A stretch of DNA of 64,000 bases from Prosthecobacter sp. (lineage in GTDB: Bacteria; Verrucomicrobiota; Verrucomicrobiia; Verrucomicrobiales; Verrucomicrobiaceae): the NCBI GenBank assembly GCA_019186985.1, contig JABARQ010000005.1, positions 62,001 through 126,000 on the forward strand. The letters are read 5' to 3'. The position numbers and the translations under genes were made by a program. How positions within the stretch are numbered: the stretch's first letter is position 1; each line of letters starts with the position of its first letter. A model generated the notes under the pieces. It saw only the letters and a list, made by a program, of their open reading frames with translations. It was not told the origin of the DNA and made no database searches. Positions 53,684 to 63,131 of this stretch are shown here, piece by piece.

Positions 53684-56600
53684 ATGAAACTCCCGCTTAT
53701 CAGCAGGCTGTCCACGTGCTTTCGTGGTGTTAAAAACAGGGTGCTTTGGATTGCCGTCCTCGGGCTTGTCCTATCCTGGTCGGCTCTGCGTGAAATGCAG
53801 GCCGACAGGGATGCCGGACGGGCTGCGGACCTGACGAAGGCGTCTGCTGGTTCCGCCGTTCTGGCACCTCGAAACGCCGTGGCGGAGCAGCAGGTGGTGT
53901 CAGGACAGGTTCGAAAGGAGGAGGCTGTTGCAGCAACGCGAAATGCTGGTGAAAAGGAATCGCTGATGGAGGCCTTCGCCCGGGCGCTCCTGCAAATCCA
54001 GAGGCCTGATGAGGGAGAGGCGGCGCTGCCTGGCAACGCCGGGGTGCGCTACTTCATCTCCAACCCGCGTCAGGAGCTTTCGGCACGGTTTACCGACCAG
54101 GGGGCCGTGCTTGGATCCGAACGTGCGGGAGCCTGGAAGGCGAAGGTCAGCGTGAGTGCCGTTGGCACGGAGAAGGCTGTCTCTGCTGTTCCTGCCCAGG
54201 TGGAGCCCGGGGTCGATGGCGGCAGGGTCAGCTATGAGCGCGGCTCGCTGGTGGAGTGGTATGAGAACAAGCCGGCGGGCATTGAGCATGGCGTGACGGT
54301 GCGCAGCCGTCCGGATCCCCGGGCGGATTCAGGCAGGCTGCGTGTGGACATGCGGATGAGCGGCCTTTCCTCAAGCCGGGACGGCGATGCCGTTGTTCTG
54401 TCGGATGCCCAGAACCAGCGTGTCATGCGTTATGACGGCCTGAAGGTCTGGGATGCCACGGGCAGGCGGCTTGCTGCCGAGATGTCACCGATCCAGGATG
54501 GCATCAGCATCCTTGTGGCTGATGCGGGGGCGGCCTACCCGGTCGTGATCGACCCGCTTTTCACATCCCTGGAGACGAAGCTTTCCAGGGCCGAGCTTGA
54601 GTGTGGCAAGCCCGGCGATTATTACGGGCATGCTGTGGACATCGTCGGCGACCTGGCGCTGGTCGGCAGTCCTGGAGATGACAACCTGCGTGGCACGGAT
54701 GCCGGAGGCGCCTACCTCTTTCAGCGTTCAGGAACCACCTGGTCGCTGGTGACCAAGCTGAAGGCTGCTGATGGCAGGCCGGGTGATCGTTTGGGCGGCT
54801 CTGCGGCAATTGGCGGTGGTTTTGTGCTTGTGGGCTGCCGCATGGCCGACCTCCCCGGCAAGGCTGACGCCGGCGCCGTCTACATGTTTGCGCGCAAGTC
54901 CGGCTTCTGGACGCAGACCTCGAAGCTGACGGCCAGGGATGCGTCCGCCGGCGCCTGGTTCGGGGAGAGCGTGGCGATTGACGGCCGAAACGTCATCATT
55001 GGTTCGCCGACCGCCTCCGACGGACGCGGGGCTGCGTACCACTTCACGCAAAGCGGCACCACCTGCACGCAGAAGGCGGTCTTGAAGGCGAGTGATGCGC
55101 AGCCTGGCGACGGGTTTGGGGGTGCGGTGGCGGTCAGCGGGGGCAGGGCCTTCATCGGCGCGCCCCTGAGAAGCTCCGCCCGCGGTGCGGTGTATTCCTT
55201 TGAACTGGCGGGCTCCACCTGGCTCCAGGTTCAGACGCTGACGCACAGCGCAGGCTCAGCCGGTGACCTTTTTGGAGATTCGATGGTGCTGGACTTCCCC
55301 AGGGCCGTCGTTGGCGCTCCGGGCCGTGATTCCGCCGCAGGTGCGGCTTATGTTTTTGGACGCTCAGGAAACACCTGGGTTCAGACGCAGGAGTTGAAGG
55401 CGTCTGACGCCGCCGCGGGGGATGCCTTCGGCATGTCCATGAGCCTGCACCGCACCACGATCCTGATCGGCGCCCCCGGGGACGATCTGACGAATCAGGA
55501 CCAGGGCAGCGCCTACCTGTTCAGTTCCGAGGGCGCCAGCACCTGGAGCCAGCAGGCGAAGCTGAAGGACGATGCCGGGGTGCAGGGAGACTGGTTCGGG
55601 GGCGCGGTCGCCTTTGACCAGACCACTGCTGTGATCGGAGCCTTCCAGGCGGATGCCCCCGGCTGGAACAATGTGACAGTCGAAGACCTCGGCGTGGTGT
55701 ACGTCTTCCGCGTGTTTGCCTCCAGCGGTCCAAGGGTTGCCGTGCGTCTGGTGGATCCGTCGACAAAGCTTCCTCCGTTGAACGAGCTTGTGGATGGGGA
55801 CGGCATTTACTTTGGCGAGGTCCTTGTCGGACGCTCAAGCAGCAACAGCTTCCTGCTTGAAAACCTGGGCGCATCCCCCTTGAGCAACCTCAAGGGGCTG
55901 GTTTCCGGGACTCATGCAGCCATGTTCTCCCTGTCGTCGCCGCTGCCGGCGAGCCTGCCGCCTGGCGGTTCCGTGCTGGTGACCGTGGTCTTCAAGCCGA
56001 AGAGCGAGGGCGGCAAGGTGGCGAGCCTGAAAATCACCAGCAATGATCCGGCTCGTCCCTCGATGAGCCTCCTGCTGAGCGGAGTCGGCGTGGTGCCGGT
56101 TCCCGGGGCCGAGGCGCCGCAGTTTGTCATTGTTCCGGAATCCCAGATGGTGCCCCTCGGTCAGAACGTCCGCCTGAACTCACGTGCCACCGGCGTTCCC
56201 ACTCCAACCTACCAGTGGAAGAAGGGAACCGGGGTGCTGGCCGGCAAGAAGTCGGGCACCCTGAGCTTCAAGGCGCAGCTTTCCAGCGCCGGCACCTACA
56301 GCGTGCGTGCCGTCAACGTGCATGGTCATGATGATGCCCCTCCGGCGTCCCTGTACGTGGTCGACACCCAGGAGAAGCGCCTGGATGTCGCCGAGGGGCT
56401 GACTGCGACCATGAAGGTCGAGGCTGCGGGTGCGGGCCTGACCTATTCCTGGTTCTTTGTCAGGTACAATGAGCCGGTCGTGGGAAATGGAACACCGGTC
56501 ACGGCGGGCGGGCGTTATGCAATCTCCGCTGATGGAAAGACGCTGACGGTGAGCAACCTGAACTCCCTGGACAGCGGCACCTATTCCTGCCTTGTCTCCG

Positions 56601-59272
56601 GAGGCGGCTTCAGCATGTTCGGAGGGATTCACCACCTGTCCGTGATCACCGGCGCTCCGCAGTTTTCAGACTTCAGCCTGCCTTCCGGCCGAATCACCAA
56701 CCCCTACAGCTTCCAGGTTCCGGTGAATTCGTCGCCCTCTCTGCGTCCGGCGACCTTTGCCGCCACAGGCCTGCCTCCCGGCCTGACCATCAACGCAACC
56801 ACCGGAGTCATTTCGGGAACGCCCACCGGAGCCGGCAATGCCAGCTACATGGTGACCATCACCGCCACGAACGCCAAGGGCTCGACTCCCGTGACCAAGC
56901 AGCTCTACATTGAAGGGCTGAACTGCAGTTATGTGGGACGGTTCATCGGCCTGATTGAACGGGATGGTGCGATCAACGGAGGCTTCGGCGGCTATGTGGA
57001 GGTGAACATCCTGCCGACCGCCACCTATTCGGGCTTCCTGAGCATCGCGGGTGTGAAGCTGCCGTTTGCGGGCAGCTTTGTCTATGAAGGCTACACGGCG
57101 GGGATCGCCGTCACCTGCACGGTGGCGAGGGACAAGCCCTACAAGAACCTCAGGTTCAGCTTTGAAATCAATCCGTCCTCGGACGGGCTGGTCGGCACGC
57201 TTCTTGAAGCCTCTCCCAGCACCCCATGGGACTTTGGCAGCTTCGCCGGCAGTCCCACCTTCTCCGGCAGCCTGGATGGCTTTGGCAACCTGGCGCGATT
57301 CAGCGGGCCCAGGGGTCTGGCCAAGGACCGGCTGGGATTCATCTATGTCGCCGACACCCTGAACCATGTGATCCGCCGGATTTCCCCCGGAGGAGAGGTG
57401 ATCACCTTCGCGGGAGTTGCCGGACAGGCGGGCCTGGTGAACGGCTGTGGAAGCGAGGTGCGCCTCAACCTGCCACGCGGACTGGTGGTGGATCTGAACG
57501 GTGTCATTTATGTGGCCGATACAGGAAACCGGGTGATCCGGGCCATCAGCAGCGAAGGCAAGGTCACCACCCTGGCGGGCTCCGGCTCCTCCGGCACTGC
57601 CGACGGCACGGGCGTCTCGGCCAGCTTTATGTCCCCCTCCGGCATCACGCTTGCCAGCGACGGCAGCCTCTATGTCACCGACAGCGGAGCCCACAACATC
57701 CGCAAGGTCACGCTTGCCGGCGTGGTCACCACCCTGGCGGGCAAGGCTGGCGTTGCCGGGGCGGTCAATGGTTCGGGAACCAGCGCCCAGTTCAACTCAC
57801 CTTCAGGCATCACCGCCTACAACGACAAGAAGCTGGGCGAATACCTGGTCGTGGCGGACTCCTCCAACCACTGCCTCCGCAAGGTGGTCATCAAGACCAG
57901 GGCCGTCACGGTTTTTGCCGGCGCCCTCGGAGTTTCTGGCGATAGCGACGGCCTGCCGGTGAACTCCCGTTTCAACACGCCTCGGGGAGTGGCCGTGGAC
58001 GCGAAGGGGAACTTCTACATCACCGACAGCGGCAATGGGTCGGTCCGTCAGGTCAGCGCCCTTGGGATCGTGACCACGCTTAACCGCCAGTGTGACACCA
58101 GCACCGATCATCTGAGCTCCGATGTCAGGATTGGCGCGCGATCCAAGGGAAATGACTGCTGCGGCATTGAGGATCCGTCCTCGTTCATGGAACTGGATGG
58201 CATCGTCTGGCTCGGCGGCGCCCTCTATGTCTCCGACAGCCAGCTTCACAACATTTCCTTCGGACAGCCTGGCACCGCCTGCCAGATTGATGTACGCGCC
58301 CGTCGCAACCCCTGGGGCAATGACAGTTATCATCCGGTTTCGACCCGCAAGGCGACCCCTTATGAATGCTTCAATCCTCCCGCCAGCTACTATGCGGGCA
58401 CGTATAACTTTGCGACGAGCCCCTGCTATGAATTCACCGGCATGACCTCGCTGGTGCCGCAGGGCAGCGGCATTGGCACGCTCACGGTGAGGCTTGACGG
58501 CACGGTGACCTGGGCCATGACGCTGGCGGACGGCACCGCCGTCACCGGCAGCAGCATCCTCGGGGCGACCTACGACAACTACTATTACAACGAGATCCCC
58601 ATCTATTCCATGCTGTACACGAACACGGGTTCGACGCAGGGCTGGCTGACCGTGTCCACGGACTATTTCATGCAGCCCACAGGTGCGGCCGCAACACAGG
58701 CCCAGGTGCAGACCTCCCCCTACATGATGAACTACGTCGACGGCTGCCTTGGCTGGATGAAGGTCGCCCCGGCCTCGTCGTCCGTGCGCAATTATCGTTA
58801 TGGCATCAGGCGGCATGGTGTCTCCGTCCTGGGTGAAATGATTCCCTCGTCATCTCCCGGCAGCGGTCTGGTCAGCCAGTACTTCCCGGGTTCCTCATCC
58901 AATGCCCTGCTGGGGTTCGATGAAGGCGGGCTGAGCCCCTCGTTCAGCCAGCCCTTCACCTTGAACAGCGACTTCACGGTGGACATGCCCTCCAACAGCA
59001 GGTCCCTGACCTTCAAGTTTAACGCCGGCACCCTCAAGTTTGACGGCACCTTCAAGCTGAGTGATTCGAACCCGGTCAGCGGTGCCAGCCCGGCCACGGT
59101 CAACCGCAACGTCAGCTACAACGGCGTCTTCCTGAGGCGTACGGGCAGGGGGCACGGCTTCTTCCTCCTGGAACAGCTTCCGAGCGCCGGGCCGCCGACC
59201 ACCACGCCGACGACATCGCCCATCTTCTCCGGCAGGGTCATCCTGAACAGCGCCCAGTATAACCAGAATTGA
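53684..59272 (+). CDS. Giant secreted FG-GAP/Ig/NHL protein (paralogue 3)
   Basis: This 1862-residue protein has an N-terminal hydrophobic segment (residues 20-35). Parts in order: a beta-rich leader domain (100-290, ends YPVVIDP); about seven FG-GAP repeats with GAPGDD motifs (290-690); an ASH/choice-of-anchor-like domain (700-800); two Ig domains (805-985); an LPPGL-type domain (990-1075); the first part of the module seen in the other giants (1079-1189); six NHL blades with YVADTxNHVIR motifs (1190-1525); and the rest of the module (1530-1860). It lacks the cyclophilin and Fn3 parts. The C-terminus ends shortly after the SGRVIL strand. Function is unknown, probably extracellular. Confidence 0.83.
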   Translation: MKLPLISRLSTCFRGVKNRVLWIAVLGLVLSWSALREMQADRDAGRAADLTKASAGSAVLAPRNAVAEQQVVSGQVRKEEAVAATRNAGEKESLMEAFARALLQIQRPDEGEAALPGNAGVRYFISNPRQELSARFTDQGAVLGSERAGAWKAKVSVSAVGTEKAVSAVPAQVEPGVDGGRVSYERGSLVEWYENKPAGIEHGVTVRSRPDPRADSGRLRVDMRMSGLSSSRDGDAVVLSDAQNQRVMRYDGLKVWDATGRRLAAEMSPIQDGISILVADAGAAYPVVIDPLFTSLETKLSRAELECGKPGDYYGHAVDIVGDLALVGSPGDDNLRGTDAGGAYLFQRSGTTWSLVTKLKAADGRPGDRLGGSAAIGGGFVLVGCRMADLPGKADAGAVYMFARKSGFWTQTSKLTARDASAGAWFGESVAIDGRNVIIGSPTASDGRGAAYHFTQSGTTCTQKAVLKASDAQPGDGFGGAVAVSGGRAFIGAPLRSSARGAVYSFELAGSTWLQVQTLTHSAGSAGDLFGDSMVLDFPRAVVGAPGRDSAAGAAYVFGRSGNTWVQTQELKASDAAAGDAFGMSMSLHRTTILIGAPGDDLTNQDQGSAYLFSSEGASTWSQQAKLKDDAGVQGDWFGGAVAFDQTTAVIGAFQADAPGWNNVTVEDLGVVYVFRVFASSGPRVAVRLVDPSTKLPPLNELVDGDGIYFGEVLVGRSSSNSFLLENLGASPLSNLKGLVSGTHAAMFSLSSPLPASLPPGGSVLVTVVFKPKSEGGKVASLKITSNDPARPSMSLLLSGVGVVPVPGAEAPQFVIVPESQMVPLGQNVRLNSRATGVPTPTYQWKKGTGVLAGKKSGTLSFKAQLSSAGTYSVRAVNVHGHDDAPPASLYVVDTQEKRLDVAEGLTATMKVEAAGAGLTYSWFFVRYNEPVVGNGTPVTAGGRYAISADGKTLTVSNLNSLDSGTYSCLVSGGGFSMFGGIHHLSVITGAPQFSDFSLPSGRITNPYSFQVPVNSSPSLRPATFAATGLPPGLTINATTGVISGTPTGAGNASYMVTITATNAKGSTPVTKQLYIEGLNCSYVGRFIGLIERDGAINGGFGGYVEVNILPTATYSGFLSIAGVKLPFAGSFVYEGYTAGIAVTCTVARDKPYKNLRFSFEINPSSDGLVGTLLEASPSTPWDFGSFAGSPTFSGSLDGFGNLARFSGPRGLAKDRLGFIYVADTLNHVIRRISPGGEVITFAGVAGQAGLVNGCGSEVRLNLPRGLVVDLNGVIYVADTGNRVIRAISSEGKVTTLAGSGSSGTADGTGVSASFMSPSGITLASDGSLYVTDSGAHNIRKVTLAGVVTTLAGKAGVAGAVNGSGTSAQFNSPSGITAYNDKKLGEYLVVADSSNHCLRKVVIKTRAVTVFAGALGVSGDSDGLPVNSRFNTPRGVAVDAKGNFYITDSGNGSVRQVSALGIVTTLNRQCDTSTDHLSSDVRIGARSKGNDCCGIEDPSSFMELDGIVWLGGALYVSDSQLHNISFGQPGTACQIDVRARRNPWGNDSYHPVSTRKATPYECFNPPASYYAGTYNFATSPCYEFTGMTSLVPQGSGIGTLTVRLDGTVTWAMTLADGTAVTGSSILGATYDNYYYNEIPIYSMLYTNTGSTQGWLTVSTDYFMQPTGAAATQAQVQTSPYMMNYVDGCLGWMKVAPASSSVRNYRYGIRRHGVSVLGEMIPSSSPGSGLVSQYFPGSSSNALLGFDEGGLSPSFSQPFTLNSDFTVDMPSNSRSLTFKFNAGTLKFDGTFKLSDSNPVSGASPATVNRNVSYNGVFLRRTGRGHGFFLLEQLPSAGPPTTTPTTSPIFSGRVILNSAQYNQN

Positions 59273-59302
59273 GCAGGGCCTTGAGCCCGTCGCCCGGGGG
59301 GC

Positions 59303-59338
59303 GCCGGTCGTCCCGGGCCTCGGGTCCGCCGGCCTTTT
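59303..59338 (+). terminator. Possible terminator after the third giant gene
   Basis: GCCGG and CCGGC enclose an inner CCCG/CGGG hairpin, followed by CTTTT, 30 nt after the stop codon. Internal loops make the stem imperfect, so the call is tentative. Confidence 0.4.
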
Positions 59339-60774
59339 CAGGCCAGAATTTCCGTGACGACGCGAGCCTTCGGGTTTTCCACCAGCACCTGGTCCGTGCC
59401 GTTCCTCTTGTAGCTCAGCTTCCTGGGGTCCAGGCCGAACAGGTGAAGGAGCGTGGCATGATAGTCGTAGTGGTTGACGACGTCCCTGACGGCGTGATGT
59501 CCGAACTCGTCGGTCGCGCCGTGGGCGTGGCCGGCCTTGAATCCGCCGCCCGCAACCCACATGCTGAATCCATAGGTGTTGTGGTCACGTCCGACGCTGG
59601 CGCGGCCCTTGGCTCCGGCGCGGTTTTGGATCACGGGCAGACGCCCCATTTCGCCCCCCCAGTGGACGATGGTGGTGTCAAGAAGGCCGCGCTGCCTGAG
59701 GTCCATGACCAGGGCGGCGGCAGGCTGGTCCACCTGCAGGCAGGCGGCAGGCAGTCCGGTGAGGATGCTGCTGTGGTGGTCCCAGGTCTGGTTGCCGGTG
59801 AAGATGGACACGAACCGCACCCCGCGTTCGACGAGGCGGCGGGCGATCAGGCAGCGCTTGCCAAACTCCTCCGTCGCCGGCTTGTCGATGCCGTAGAGCT
59901 TCTTCGTGGCCTCGCTTTCCTGGGAGATGTCGAGCGCCTCCTTGGCGGCGGTCTGCATCCTGGCGGCGAGTTCGAAGCTCTGGATGCGGGCCTCCAGGTC
60001 AGTTTCACCAGGTCGCGCCTCGGCATGCTCGCGGTTGATGCGGTTGACAAAGTTCAGGTAGCGGGCCTGCGCTTCGCCCTTGAGTGACATCGGCGGGTCG
60101 AGGTTGAGGATGCGGGGCTCCTTGGACCTGACGACGGTGCCCTGGAACATCGAGGGCAGCCATCCGTTGGAGAAATTGTCCACGCCAAGCACGGGAAGGC
60201 CCCGGGGGTCGGTCAGGGCGACATAGGCCGGCAGGTCCTGGTTTTCACTGCCGAGGCCGTAGGTGATCCAGCTTCCCAGGGTCGGACGGCCTCCGACAAT
60301 CTGGCCATTGATGAGGGAGTAGATCGACTGGCCGTGATTGTTCACGCCGGTGTGCATGGAGCGGATCAGCGTCATCTCGTCGGCGATGGCGCCCATGAAG
60401 GGCACGAGTTCGCTCATTTCAATGCCGCTCCGGCCATGCGGCTTGAACTTCCACTGAGGCCCCATGACCTCGCGGCTGGCACCTGCGGCGTCGTCATATT
60501 TCACCTCGCCGGGGAAGTCCTTGCCATCCAGCCTGACAAGCTCGGGCTTGGGTTCAAAGAGGTCGATGTGACTCGGCCCGCCCTGCATGAACATGGAGAT
60601 CATGGCCTTGGCCCTGCCAAATCCATGGGCGGGCTTGGGCGTGAGGTCATAATGCTGTCCGCCGCCGGCCAGGGCGGGGTTTGCAAGCAGGCCGTCCTGC
60701 TTCAGCAGTGAAGCCAGGGCGATGGTGCCCATTCCATAGGCACCGGAGAGAAAATGGCGGCGGTCGAGGATCAT
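59338..60774 (-). CDS. DUF1501 protein with Tat leader
   Basis: A 478-residue sulfatase-like-fold protein. The N-terminus MILDRRHFLSGAYGMGTIALASLL is a twin-arginine leader. Family motifs are MFMQGGPSHIDLFEPKPEL, the NNHGQSIYSLINGQ segment and HWGGEMGRLP, with NTYGFSMWVAGGGFKAG near 410. In planctomycetes and verrucomicrobia DUF1501 genes usually follow a PSD1 (cytochrome-domain) gene; none is next to this one. Function remains unclear, with extracellular polymer degradation suspected for the pair. Confidence 0.9.
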   Translation of the reverse strand: MILDRRHFLSGAYGMGTIALASLLKQDGLLANPALAGGGQHYDLTPKPAHGFGRAKAMISMFMQGGPSHIDLFEPKPELVRLDGKDFPGEVKYDDAAGASREVMGPQWKFKPHGRSGIEMSELVPFMGAIADEMTLIRSMHTGVNNHGQSIYSLINGQIVGGRPTLGSWITYGLGSENQDLPAYVALTDPRGLPVLGVDNFSNGWLPSMFQGTVVRSKEPRILNLDPPMSLKGEAQARYLNFVNRINREHAEARPGETDLEARIQSFELAARMQTAAKEALDISQESEATKKLYGIDKPATEEFGKRCLIARRLVERGVRFVSIFTGNQTWDHHSSILTGLPAACLQVDQPAAALVMDLRQRGLLDTTIVHWGGEMGRLPVIQNRAGAKGRASVGRDHNTYGFSMWVAGGGFKAGHAHGATDEFGHHAVRDVVNHYDYHATLLHLFGLDPRKLSYKRNGTDQVLVENPKARVVTEILA

Positions 60775-60948
60775 GCCTCCTAGTACGCTGCGGCAGGCCG
60801 CTCCTCTTGCCCGCCTTGTTGCAAAGATGGTTCATCAGAATGCCGGGGCGAAGCTGGCCGCAGCGTGTCATTTTCCTTGGCAATCCGGGGTGGATTCGCT
60901 AGCACTGCGGCCCTTCGGCACGAATCCATTTCAAACCACCCCACCACC

Positions 60949-61752
60949 ATGCCCCACGTCAGCACCAATGGCATCCAGATGTTTTATGAAGAACGCGGCA
61001 GCGGCGACCCGCTGGTCTGCATCATGGGCGTGACCGCTCCGGGCGGCGTCTGGGAGGCCCATGCCGCCGAGTGGTCCAAGCACTTCCGCTGCATTCTCGG
61101 GGACAACCGCGGCGTCGGTCAGACGGACAAGCCCGAGGGACCCTACACCACGGCGATGATGGCGGACGACTATGCCGGGCTCATGGACTCCCTGGGCATC
61201 AGCCAGGCGCGGGTTGTCGGCTGCTCCCTGGGGTCCGTGATCGCCCAGCAGCTTGCGCTCCGCCACCCGGACAAGGTCCGCAGCATGATCCTCATGTGCA
61301 CCTGGGCGCGCCAGGACCGCTTTGGCCTCTACACCTGGCAGCATCTCATGAAGTGCAAGGCGACGATGCGCCCCGAGGATTTCATGCACTATGTGCAGAT
61401 GCTCATCTTCACCAAGCCATGGTTCGACAATGACGACTGCTGGAACAACATGCAGCAGGGGCTGAAGGACGCCTCCATCAACCCGGCTCCGCAGCCGGTG
61501 CATGCCATGGAGGCGCAGAGCGCCGCGGCGATCACCCACAACACCATCAGTGAGCTGAAGAACGTGAAGTGCCCGACGCTGGTGATCGGCGGCAAGAACG
61601 ACACATTCACCCCGCGTTGGATGGGCGAGGAGGTGGCTGCCGCGATTCCCGGCGCTGATCTCCACCTCTACGACAACGCCGGTCATGCCTTCCACTGGGA
61701 GTGCCTGGGGGATTTCAACCCGCGTACAACCGACTGGCTGCTGAAGCACTGA
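60949..61752 (+). CDS. Alpha/beta hydrolase
   Basis: A 267-residue hydrolase. The nucleophile elbow is GCSLGS (Ser93), preceded by VVGCS. The acid is probably Asp in GGKNDTFTP and the base His in DNAGHAFHWE. The oxyanion loop contains CIMGVTAPGG. It looks like the generic esterase/enol-lactonase group. ATG 60949 starts the domain; the longer frame from 60865 adds residues without character. It has no operon partner. Confidence 0.85.
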   Translation: MPHVSTNGIQMFYEERGSGDPLVCIMGVTAPGGVWEAHAAEWSKHFRCILGDNRGVGQTDKPEGPYTTAMMADDYAGLMDSLGISQARVVGCSLGSVIAQQLALRHPDKVRSMILMCTWARQDRFGLYTWQHLMKCKATMRPEDFMHYVQMLIFTKPWFDNDDCWNNMQQGLKDASINPAPQPVHAMEAQSAAAITHNTISELKNVKCPTLVIGGKNDTFTPRWMGEEVAAAIPGADLHLYDNAGHAFHWECLGDFNPRTTDWLLKH

Positions 61753-62180
61753 TCCTTGAGAGGCGCCTTTTTCACCACCTCCGAGACCACCCTGCAGTTT
61801 CCGGAGGCGGGGAGATGTCGGCATCAGGCCGGCTGTTGCCCTTGAACTGGTGTGTCCATGACCTGCCGCCTGCAGACAGTTTGTCGGAAATCATCTTGCT
61901 CGTGCTAAGAAAATGGTTACAAGCGCGTTTGTATCAGCGTGCTTCGCCTGGAGGGCTGCCTTCACGACGCCGATTTTTTCGCGACTTTCCCATTCAGCAT
62001 GATCCGCAACCGCCCTCTTCCACCTTTCCCGCATGATCGGGACTGTTGCGGGGCGTGCATGCTTGAGCTAGTCCGCACGGTTTGATATGCCTGTTGTATC
62101 CCGTGCTGTCAGCTTGAAAACCTTTCGGGGTATCGGCACCTGCCGTGCCCTGATTCCCAAATCCATCCAGGAGGTATCCC
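61753..62180. other. Long leader region upstream of infC
   Basis: These 428 bp contain no convincing gene. GGCAC-CTGCC-GTGCC (about 62135-62149) forms a small hairpin before the infC ribosome binding site. No strong promoter or terminator could be named. The length suggests a leader, as infC is autoregulated in other bacteria. Confidence 0.45.
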
Positions 62181-62183
62181 ATT
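62169..62183 (+). promoter_or_regulatory. infC ribosome binding site with AUU start codon
   Basis: AGGAGGT (62169-62175) is a nearly perfect Shine-Dalgarno sequence, followed by a 5-nt spacer and ATT (62181). This is the arrangement of E. coli infC, whose AUU start lets IF-3 repress its own translation. Good Shine-Dalgarno sequences are rare among the other genes in this window. Confidence 0.85.
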
Positions 62184-63104
62184 AGCAATCCATTCCAAAG
62201 CCTTAACAGCAACCAGTTCGCCGGAAGGCCGGGCCAGGGCAGTCAAAGTCCAGCACCTCGACCAGCGGGGGCGCCGCCACCTCCCCAGGGACCGCGTCCT
62301 CAGGGGCCTGGAGGCTTCGGCGGACAGGCAGGAGGTGGTTTCAACCGTCCTCCAATGGGGGGAGGTCCACGGCCGATGGGTGGGGGCGGTCCCAATCGAG
62401 GCGGTCGTCCCAACAACGGGCGTTATGTCGACCAGACACGCGTGAATGAGCGCATTCGTTCGCCCAAGGTGCGGGTGGTGGACGGTGTCACAAACCAGAT
62501 GTACGGCGTCCTGCCGACGGCCCAGGCGATCCGCATGGCGCGTGAACGCGGGCTTGACCTCGTGGAGGTGGCGCCGAACGCCGAGCCCCCGGTCTGCAAG
62601 ATCGTCGACTACGGCAAGTACAAATACCTTCAGGAAAAGCACAAGAAGGAGGCCCACAAGCATCACAAGGGCGGCAAGGTGAAGGAGCTGAAGTTCCGCA
62701 TCGGCATCGACCCCCACGATTATCACATCAAGATCGTGCATGCGGAGGACTTCCTGGCGGAAGGACACAAGGTGCGCATCCAGCTTCAGTTCAAGGGGCG
62801 GCAGATGGCGCACCAGGAGCTGGGGCATGAACTGGCCAAACGGATCAAGGAGGACCTGCACAACATGGGCCATGTTGATCAGGAGCCCAAGATGGCGGGG
62901 CGGAACATCAACATGCAGATCAGCCCGCTGCCGGAACAGCAGAGGCACCGCAAGTTCAAGACCCATCTCAAGGGCGTGACCGCGAAGGCGGACATCAAGC
63001 ATCAGGACGAGCACGATCCGCGTGAGGACAAGCATGATCATGATGACCATCATGCCGACGATGACCATCACGAAAGGCCGCCGCCTCCTGCGTCGCAGGA
63101 GTAA
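62181..63104 (+). CDS. infC: Translation initiation factor IF-3
   Basis: A 307-residue IF-3 with both core domains: VRVVDGVTNQMYGVLPTAQAI (N-terminal) and KELKFRIGIDPHDYHIKI (C-terminal), linked by the Lys-rich helix KYLQEKHKKEAHKHH. The ATG at 62355 would truncate a Gly/Pro/Asn-rich extension of about 80 residues; ATT 62181 is in frame and has the strong ribosome binding site, so I prefer it. The C-terminus adds about 35 residues rich in His and Asp. rpmI and rplT, the usual next genes, are absent; a strong terminator follows. Confidence 0.9.
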   Translation: MSNPFQSLNSNQFAGRPGQGSQSPAPRPAGAPPPPQGPRPQGPGGFGGQAGGGFNRPPMGGGPRPMGGGGPNRGGRPNNGRYVDQTRVNERIRSPKVRVVDGVTNQMYGVLPTAQAIRMARERGLDLVEVAPNAEPPVCKIVDYGKYKYLQEKHKKEAHKHHKGGKVKELKFRIGIDPHDYHIKIVHAEDFLAEGHKVRIQLQFKGRQMAHQELGHELAKRIKEDLHNMGHVDQEPKMAGRNINMQISPLPEQQRHRKFKTHLKGVTAKADIKHQDEHDPREDKHDHDDHHADDDHHERPPPPASQE

Positions 63105-63131
63105 GGGCAAGTCAGCCACCCAGGATCCTTT

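Noticed and set aside
60949-61752. Alpha/beta hydrolase as MenH
   Set aside because: MenH is an alpha/beta hydrolase of similar length, but I see no MenH-specific residues here and it is not linked to a men operon.
61701-62036. 111-codon plus-strand frame upstream of infC
   Set aside because: It overlaps the end of the hydrolase gene in another frame, and I see no ribosome binding site and no protein-like pattern.
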